A program made the translations under genes and the position numbers. From NCBI GenBank assembly GCA_015057615.1, contig SVEA01000213.1, positions 1 to 64,000 of the forward strand: a DNA stretch of 64,000 bases, written 5' to 3'. Under the pieces are notes generated by a model. It was not told where the DNA came from. It worked only from the letters and a program-made list of their open reading frames with translations, and ran no database searches. How positions within the stretch are numbered: position 1 is the first letter of the stretch; each line of letters starts with the position of its first letter. This DNA is from Lachnospiraceae bacterium (GTDB lineage Bacteria; Bacillota; Clostridia; Lachnospirales; Lachnospiraceae). Positions 58,541 through 64,000 of the stretch are shown here, piece after piece.

Positions 58541-59896
58541 TTACCTGCCTTCCTGCCGTTTTACACCTGCCGCAGTCTCACTTGTATCCGTCTTCCTTCT
58601 TCCCGTTCTGCCCCGCATATAGATTCCCTGCATAATCATAAACAGCAGTACGGTTGCAAACACAGAGCTGCCGCCATAGCTGATCAGAGGCAGTGTAACG
58701 CCGGTGGATGGAATGAATTTTATAACTCCGCCGATGGATAGAAAAACCTGAAAGGTAAACATTACGGAAAAGCCCATCGCAAGAAGCTGATAAAAGGTAT
58801 CCTCCTGCTCCAAGGATTGATTGATAAATACAACAAATATATTGATATAGATCAAAACGATACAAATCGCAAACAATCCGCCCAATTCCTCCGAAATAGC
58901 CGAAAAGATAAAGTCACTGTCAACAACAGGGATATCCGTCGGGAGTCCGCGGTTTAATCCCATGCCGATCCATCCTCCCGTGCCGATTGCAAATAAGGAC
59001 TGGGACATCTGATACCCTTCATTATCAATATATCCCAGAGGATTCTGCCATGCCATTACACGAACACGGACATGATTGAACAGCTTATAGGCAACATAGG
59101 CGGCTCCGCTTCCGGAGAGCAGACCAGCGAAAAGGTAGAACGGCTTTTGTGTCGCTGTATACAGCATAAATACATACGTTACAAAGAAAATAAGTGCCCC
59201 GCCCAGATCCTTCTGGAAAACCAGTATGATAACCGTAGCGCCCGCCATAACCGTGATCGCACAGATTCTCTTAAAATCGGTTCCTTCATGAAACATTGCT
59301 GCAATGCTAAAGACATAAAGCAGCTTCACAAACTCGGACGGTTGAAACGTAAACTTCCATATACTTAACCAGTTAGTAGCACCGTAATTGGTCGTACCTG
59401 CAAATAGAACAATGAGAAGCAATACGATACCTGCCACCCCATATAACCAGCCGAATTTATTTAGCCAGGATATCTTATTCACTACCTCCGGAACGATCAG
59501 ACAAGTAGCAAAGGCAATGGTAACGATACCTGCCTGTTTCACTGCTTTATCAAAGGAAAGCCTTGCCAGTATGATAAATCCAATGGTTAACAGCATCAGC
59601 ATATTGCGGATTAAAAGCTTTGACCATCTTTTATAAAATGCTCCGTATAAAGTCAATATTAGGATGAAGAGGAACACTTCCCCTCCATATAAGAGCAGTA
59701 ATTTATCATTTTGAACCTGAAGATATAGAGTAAAATATCCGATAAAATGCAGGATAAAGATAATTCCCGTCATCATCCGATATGCCCTGTCCTGCTGCCA
59801 TTTATTTTTATACCGGAGTACCTGAAAGCTGTAATACGTATAGACTCCCATTAAAAGTATCATGAGATATTTCGTTAACTCTATAGCTAGATTCAT
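58541..59896 (-). CDS. FtsW/RodA/SpoVE family protein
   Basis: Multi-TM, FQKDLGGALIFF, FIPSTGVTLPLISYGGSSV. Confidence 0.93.
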   Translation of the reverse strand: MNLAIELTKYLMILLMGVYTYYSFQVLRYKNKWQQDRAYRMMTGIIFILHFIGYFTLYLQVQNDKLLLLYGGEVFLFILILTLYGAFYKRWSKLLIRNMLMLLTIGFIILARLSFDKAVKQAGIVTIAFATCLIVPEVVNKISWLNKFGWLYGVAGIVLLLIVLFAGTTNYGATNWLSIWKFTFQPSEFVKLLYVFSIAAMFHEGTDFKRICAITVMAGATVIILVFQKDLGGALIFFVTYVFMLYTATQKPFYLFAGLLSGSGAAYVAYKLFNHVRVRVMAWQNPLGYIDNEGYQMSQSLFAIGTGGWIGMGLNRGLPTDIPVVDSDFIFSAISEELGGLFAICIVLIYINIFVVFINQSLEQEDTFYQLLAMGFSVMFTFQVFLSIGGVIKFIPSTGVTLPLISYGGSSVFATVLLFMIMQGIYMRGRTGRRKTDTSETAAGVKRQEGR

Positions 59897-59909
59897 TGTC
59901 ATCACCTGC

Positions 59910-62360
59910 CTATTCGATTCCTCGTTTAAAATGTCCTGCCGTATATTCCGCCATCTCCATATTAGGATCCGGCTTTCTGCCATATCGATACGTATTTATA
60001 AATGCGGTAAGTACCTGCTCGGTTTCCTTTGCTGTCTCAAAGGTAAAGTCAAGCCTAATATTTCTTGGATGAAGCTCCAATACCTCCGCTGCCTGTTTGA
60101 TAAGCGACAGGCGCTGGCCGTTATAGATGGTGTTATAGCATCCGCCGCAATTCGTCTGTACATAAAACTTCTTACCGATCCGATCCAGCAGATAACCTGT
60201 GTTCCCGCTGCCATCCTTACACCGGCTGCATCCGGTCGTACTTTCATAGAGGCACTGCGCGGATACCATGAGCGGCTGATAGCCATATACAGTCATATCA
60301 CATTCGGTTATACCAAGGGTTTTTAATTCCTTATAATTTAACTCTACTGGTGCAGTAAAATGGAAAATTCCTTTCTCCCTCCAGAACTGAAATGCCTCTT
60401 TGTTATATACATACATATTACCGTTCAGGATAATTTCCTTTGATACCCCTATATCCTTATATAACGACAGTAGTAATGCAGTTTCTTCAAAATTCTTAAT
60501 AACGAAGCCGGTGATATCTTTCATCCCTATGATAGGAACTATTTCCCTCATTAGCTTTTCATATACAATGAGCCTGCAAATCTGGGGCAAAACAAGATAG
60601 AAGCTTTTTCCTGCATCTGCTGCCTGCCCGGCAAGATTAGGAAAGTCAGCTGCATCCATAGTATCATATGTCACATATAGGGAAGTAACTTCTGTGAATT
60701 TTAGAGCCGCTGCAAATTGCTCCTTTGTCTGAACTGTTACACACAAACCGGTTTTGCTATCGGGTGTGATTTGCTCATCCCATGCCCCAATCCGCTGCTT
60801 TTCATCCTTTAATCCTGTCTCAGATCTTCTGTAATGACCGGTCACTTTCTCCTGCAGTAATTGTATCGCATCCCTGCGGATCTCGTTCAGCCAGGCTACA
60901 GGGACAAAGACCGAATCATCCATCGCAACCTTAATATCTTCAAAATAATATGGAGTTTCCCCGGTCTTTTGAATCGGTGCAAGGAGTTTTTCCTTCGTCA
61001 TTGGCTGTTTTTTTGCCTCCGGCACAATCTCATGGCGGGCGATTACCGAAAAATCACGGTAAGCTAGGGTAAGCGTAAGCTTCTCACCTAATTTCGCATG
61101 CAGGTATCCTTTGATTCCCTGCTTTTTGTTTTGACTGATATCGTCTGCGGTGATTCTTTCCAAAAGCCTGCTATTCTTCGTCCGATAAACCTTCGAACCG
61201 GATTTTGGTCTGGCTTTGCCGATATTTGTCATAAGAATCTCGCCTGCGGGGAGCGGACTCCTAACGGTAAATTCATATTCCTTTCGTTCCCCGTTCCGGA
61301 TTTCCAAGACATCCTGTGCATGGATCTCTTCCCTTAAGGCAATGTCTGCCTGGCTGCTCCGAACTCTGGTTACCTCTCCGACATATACGCCGCTGTGGTT
61401 CGGTCTGGCAAGAGACATCATTTTCCTGCCATGATAGGAATTTCCATACCCTTCAGAAAATCCGCCCCGGTTATAGATATCCATCAGCGCCAGCATATCC
61501 TTATGAAACTCTTCCCCTTTTAGTATTTCCCGGTATTTTATTTTTCCTACTTCAAAATATAAATCGACATACTTTCTATAAATACCGGAAACCGCAGCAG
61601 CATATTCCGGACGTTTCATCCTGCCTTCAATCTTAAATGAATCTACGCCTGCTTCAATAAGCTCCGGAATTAATGCCAGGGTATTGATATCCTTCGGGCT
61701 GAGAAGATATTTTTCCTGCTCGGAGGAAAGCTGTTTTCCATCGGAGAAGAACTGATAGGTCATACGGCAGGGCTGTGCACATCTTCCGCGGTTACCGCTT
61801 CTCCCGCCGATGATACTGCTCATGAGGCATTGACCGGAGTAGCAATAGCAAAGTGCACCGTGGACAAAGGTCTCAATTTCCAAATCCGTATTGTCTCGGA
61901 TCGCTCTGATTTCTTTGAGGGACAGCTCCCGGGAGGTAACGAGCCTGGCTACCCCATAGTCCTTTAGCAGATTCGCTCCCTGCGCCATGGTTAGTGTCAT
62001 CTGCGTGCTGGCGTGAATCGGAAGGTCGGGATAATTTCGATGGATAAAATGCAGTACGCCGACGTCCTGAACGATTACCGCATCCAATCCCTGCAGATAG
62101 AATTTATCCAGGAAATAGAGAAGCTTCCCCGTTCGTTCCTCTTCCTTAACTAAGGTATTCACCGTAAGATAAATTTGTTTCCCGCGGATATGTGCTTCGT
62201 CAATGGCGCGAAGCAGTGTATTTTCATCTAAATTATCGGCATAGGCTCTCGCTCCAAAGCTGCTGCCTCCAATGTATACGGCATCGCAGCCGGCATTCAT
62301 GGCAGCTATCATACTTTCATACGAACCTGCCGGTGCAAGTATTTCAATCTTCTTCTTCAT
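59910..62360 (-). CDS. Peptidase U32 family protein with C-terminal DUF3656-like region
   Basis: IEILAPAGSYESMIAAMNAGCDAVYIGG; ETFVHGALCYCYSGQCLMSSIIGGRSGNRG; long C-terminal extension. Confidence 0.92.
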   Translation of the reverse strand: MKKKIEILAPAGSYESMIAAMNAGCDAVYIGGSSFGARAYADNLDENTLLRAIDEAHIRGKQIYLTVNTLVKEEERTGKLLYFLDKFYLQGLDAVIVQDVGVLHFIHRNYPDLPIHASTQMTLTMAQGANLLKDYGVARLVTSRELSLKEIRAIRDNTDLEIETFVHGALCYCYSGQCLMSSIIGGRSGNRGRCAQPCRMTYQFFSDGKQLSSEQEKYLLSPKDINTLALIPELIEAGVDSFKIEGRMKRPEYAAAVSGIYRKYVDLYFEVGKIKYREILKGEEFHKDMLALMDIYNRGGFSEGYGNSYHGRKMMSLARPNHSGVYVGEVTRVRSSQADIALREEIHAQDVLEIRNGERKEYEFTVRSPLPAGEILMTNIGKARPKSGSKVYRTKNSRLLERITADDISQNKKQGIKGYLHAKLGEKLTLTLAYRDFSVIARHEIVPEAKKQPMTKEKLLAPIQKTGETPYYFEDIKVAMDDSVFVPVAWLNEIRRDAIQLLQEKVTGHYRRSETGLKDEKQRIGAWDEQITPDSKTGLCVTVQTKEQFAAALKFTEVTSLYVTYDTMDAADFPNLAGQAADAGKSFYLVLPQICRLIVYEKLMREIVPIIGMKDITGFVIKNFEETALLLSLYKDIGVSKEIILNGNMYVYNKEAFQFWREKGIFHFTAPVELNYKELKTLGITECDMTVYGYQPLMVSAQCLYESTTGCSRCKDGSGNTGYLLDRIGKKFYVQTNCGGCYNTIYNGQRLSLIKQAAEVLELHPRNIRLDFTFETAKETEQVLTAFINTYRYGRKPDPNMEMAEYTAGHFKRGIE

Positions 62361-62533
62361 TTTCACCTCATCATATCCTATATACAAACAACGAACGAAT
62401 TGGCAAGGCGAATTGTCTTGTCAATTTGCTTGTCATGAATTAAAAAACTGCCCCAAACCAACAGATGCATCTTACATGCATTACGAATTCGGGACAGCAT
62501 ATGTTAACAATTTAAAAGAAACCAAAAGTTCGT

Positions 62534-62947
62534 TTACCGGTTTCTTTCTGCTTCATTTAATTCCGTTTCCAATCGGACAACCTTTTTCTGAGTCTCATTG
62601 AGTTCTTTTTTCAACTCTTCGATTTCCTTTTGAGCAGAATCTAATTTCGTCTGAGCGGAAATCAATTCATGCTTTAAATCAAAAATCTCTTTCCCTCTTG
62701 ACTCATTATCTGCCTCAATTTCCTTGATTTTGTCCTTGGCTTTATAATAGTCATCCGCAATATTTATCTGAATTAGTATATTTCTCAATTCAGAATCCAA
62801 AAACTTATATGCATCCCTGTTACGAAATTCATTATGCTTACTATTAATATAGGAGGCTACCTTCTGAAGATACTCCTCGCTCTCGTATCCGCTAAGTGTA
62901 TATCTTTTATTATTAATAATCACCTCGGTATCGTGATATTTATTCAT
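62534..62947 (-). CDS. zapA: Cell division protein ZapA-like
   Basis: EVIINNKRYTLSGYESEEYLQKVASYINSKH plus long coiled coil. Confidence 0.88.
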   Translation of the reverse strand: MNKYHDTEVIINNKRYTLSGYESEEYLQKVASYINSKHNEFRNRDAYKFLDSELRNILIQINIADDYYKAKDKIKEIEADNESRGKEIFDLKHELISAQTKLDSAQKEIEELKKELNETQKKVVRLETELNEAERNR

Positions 62948-63049
62948 AACCTTGCCCCCTATTGCTCCAATAACAGTAAAATGCAATCACATATAATATT
63001 ACTATTATAACTTATGTTAGAAAGTTATACAAGCTGTCTTTCAAAAATT

Positions 63050-64000
63050 CTACTCCCTGCAAAGCCCCAAATGACCGTATGCCAGATCTGACGCCACTCT
63101 TCCCCGCGGTGTCCGCAAAATCAGTCCGTTTTGAACCAGATACGGTTCATAGACCTCTTCTACCGTACCGACATCCTCCCCGATGGTTGTGGCAATTGCT
63201 TCAATCCCGACCGGTCCTCCGTTAAATCTCTCAATCATTGTTGTAAGAATTTCGCGGTCAATGTGATCCAATCCAAGCCGGTCCACCTCCAACAGGTCTA
63301 AGGCAAATTGAGCTACTTCCTTTGTTATCCTGCCATCATATTTTACTTGTGCAAAATCCCTTACCCGCCGTAATAGTCGGTTGGCAAGACGCGGCGTTCC
63401 CCTGGATCTGCGTGCCATTTCTTCGGCACCTTCTTTATCGATCTCCACTTGGAACACCTCGGCGGAACGAAGGATGATTTTTTTCAGATCTGCCACGGAG
63501 TAGAACTCCAGATGGCTGACTACTCCAAACCGGTCCCTTAGCGGCGGAGTCAGCATCCCGGCTCTTGTTGTAGCGCCGACCAGAGTAAACCTCGGGAGAT
63601 CTAGACGGATCGATTTGGCAGTTGCTCCCTTCCCGATAACAATGTCGATTGCATAGTCCTCCATGGCGGGATAAAGCAGTTCCTCCACCTGCCGGTTCAG
63701 TCGATGGATCTCATCCACGAAAAGGACATCCCCTTCCTGCAGGTTATTCAAAATCGCCGCCATTTCTCCGGGTTTTTCAATTGCCGGTCCGGACGTAATC
63801 TTAATGTTAACTCCCATTTCATTGGCAATGATCCCTGCCAGGGTCGTCTTACCGAGTCCGGGCGGTCCAAAGAAGAGAACATGATCCAGGGATTCCTTAC
63901 GCTGCTTCGCAGCTTCAATATAAACCTTCAGATTATTTTTTACTTTATTCTGACCGATATAATCTTCCAGCATCTGCGGACGTAAGGTGTTTTCTATCCC
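63050..64000 (-). CDS. ruvB: Holliday junction helicase RuvB (N-terminus beyond window)
   Basis: [54 protein letters not shown]. Confidence 0.96.
   Translation of the reverse strand, partial: GIENTLRPQMLEDYIGQNKVKNNLKVYIEAAKQRKESLDHVLFFGPPGLGKTTLAGIIANEMGVNIKITSGPAIEKPGEMAAILNNLQEGDVLFVDEIHRLNRQVEELLYPAMEDYAIDIVIGKGATAKSIRLDLPRFTLVGATTRAGMLTPPLRDRFGVVSHLEFYSVADLKKIILRSAEVFQVEIDKEGAEEMARRSRGTPRLANRLLRRVRDFAQVKYDGRITKEVAQFALDLLEVDRLGLDHIDREILTTMIERFNGGPVGIEAIATTIGEDVGTVEEVYEPYLVQNGLILRTPRGRVASDLAYGHLGLCRE

Overview
This 64 kb window is a gene-dense, AT-moderate Firmicutes chromosome segment. Gene content and order look like Clostridia/Lachnospiraceae (inference, no search run). Most genes are on the minus strand. 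Core content: folate operon (folC, folE, folP, folB-folK fusion), pheA, pcrA, htrA-like protease, sigK, two U32 peptidases, RNase J, Fur, ruvX, ireB, mtaB, cysteine desulfurase/thiI, LCP protein, pepD, PFL/ACT pair, yycJ-like hydrolase, coaE, polA, tRNA-Leu(CAA), a SigV/RsiV-like pair, PBP/FtsW, zapA and partial ruvB. Two things stand out. (1) A dense set of foldback, MITE-like intergenic repeats: about 13 copies of family A (full-length about 260-290 bp, short about 50-70 bp, and half copies), 2 of family B, and 1 relative sharing only the core. They share terminal sequence GATnTGAGTGTCA, several have flanking direct repeats, and several supply or abut the stop codons of neighbouring genes. 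(2) A dlt-like surface aminoacylation cluster (2082-9232) with transglutaminase-like protein, Asp/Glu racemase, AMP-ligase, acyl carrier protein, MBOAT ending in FIYSQF, and an SGNH-like protein with GDCE in place of GDS. Other observations: a hairpin-RBS leader seen three times with covarying stems, a multi-hairpin block between ireB and ruvX, purine-rich minisatellites inside operon spacers, an HPr-like protein without the active-site His, a sigK without pro-sequence, and a pseudogene patch downstream of tRNA-Leu. All calls come from reading the sequence and the ORF track; no database search was done.
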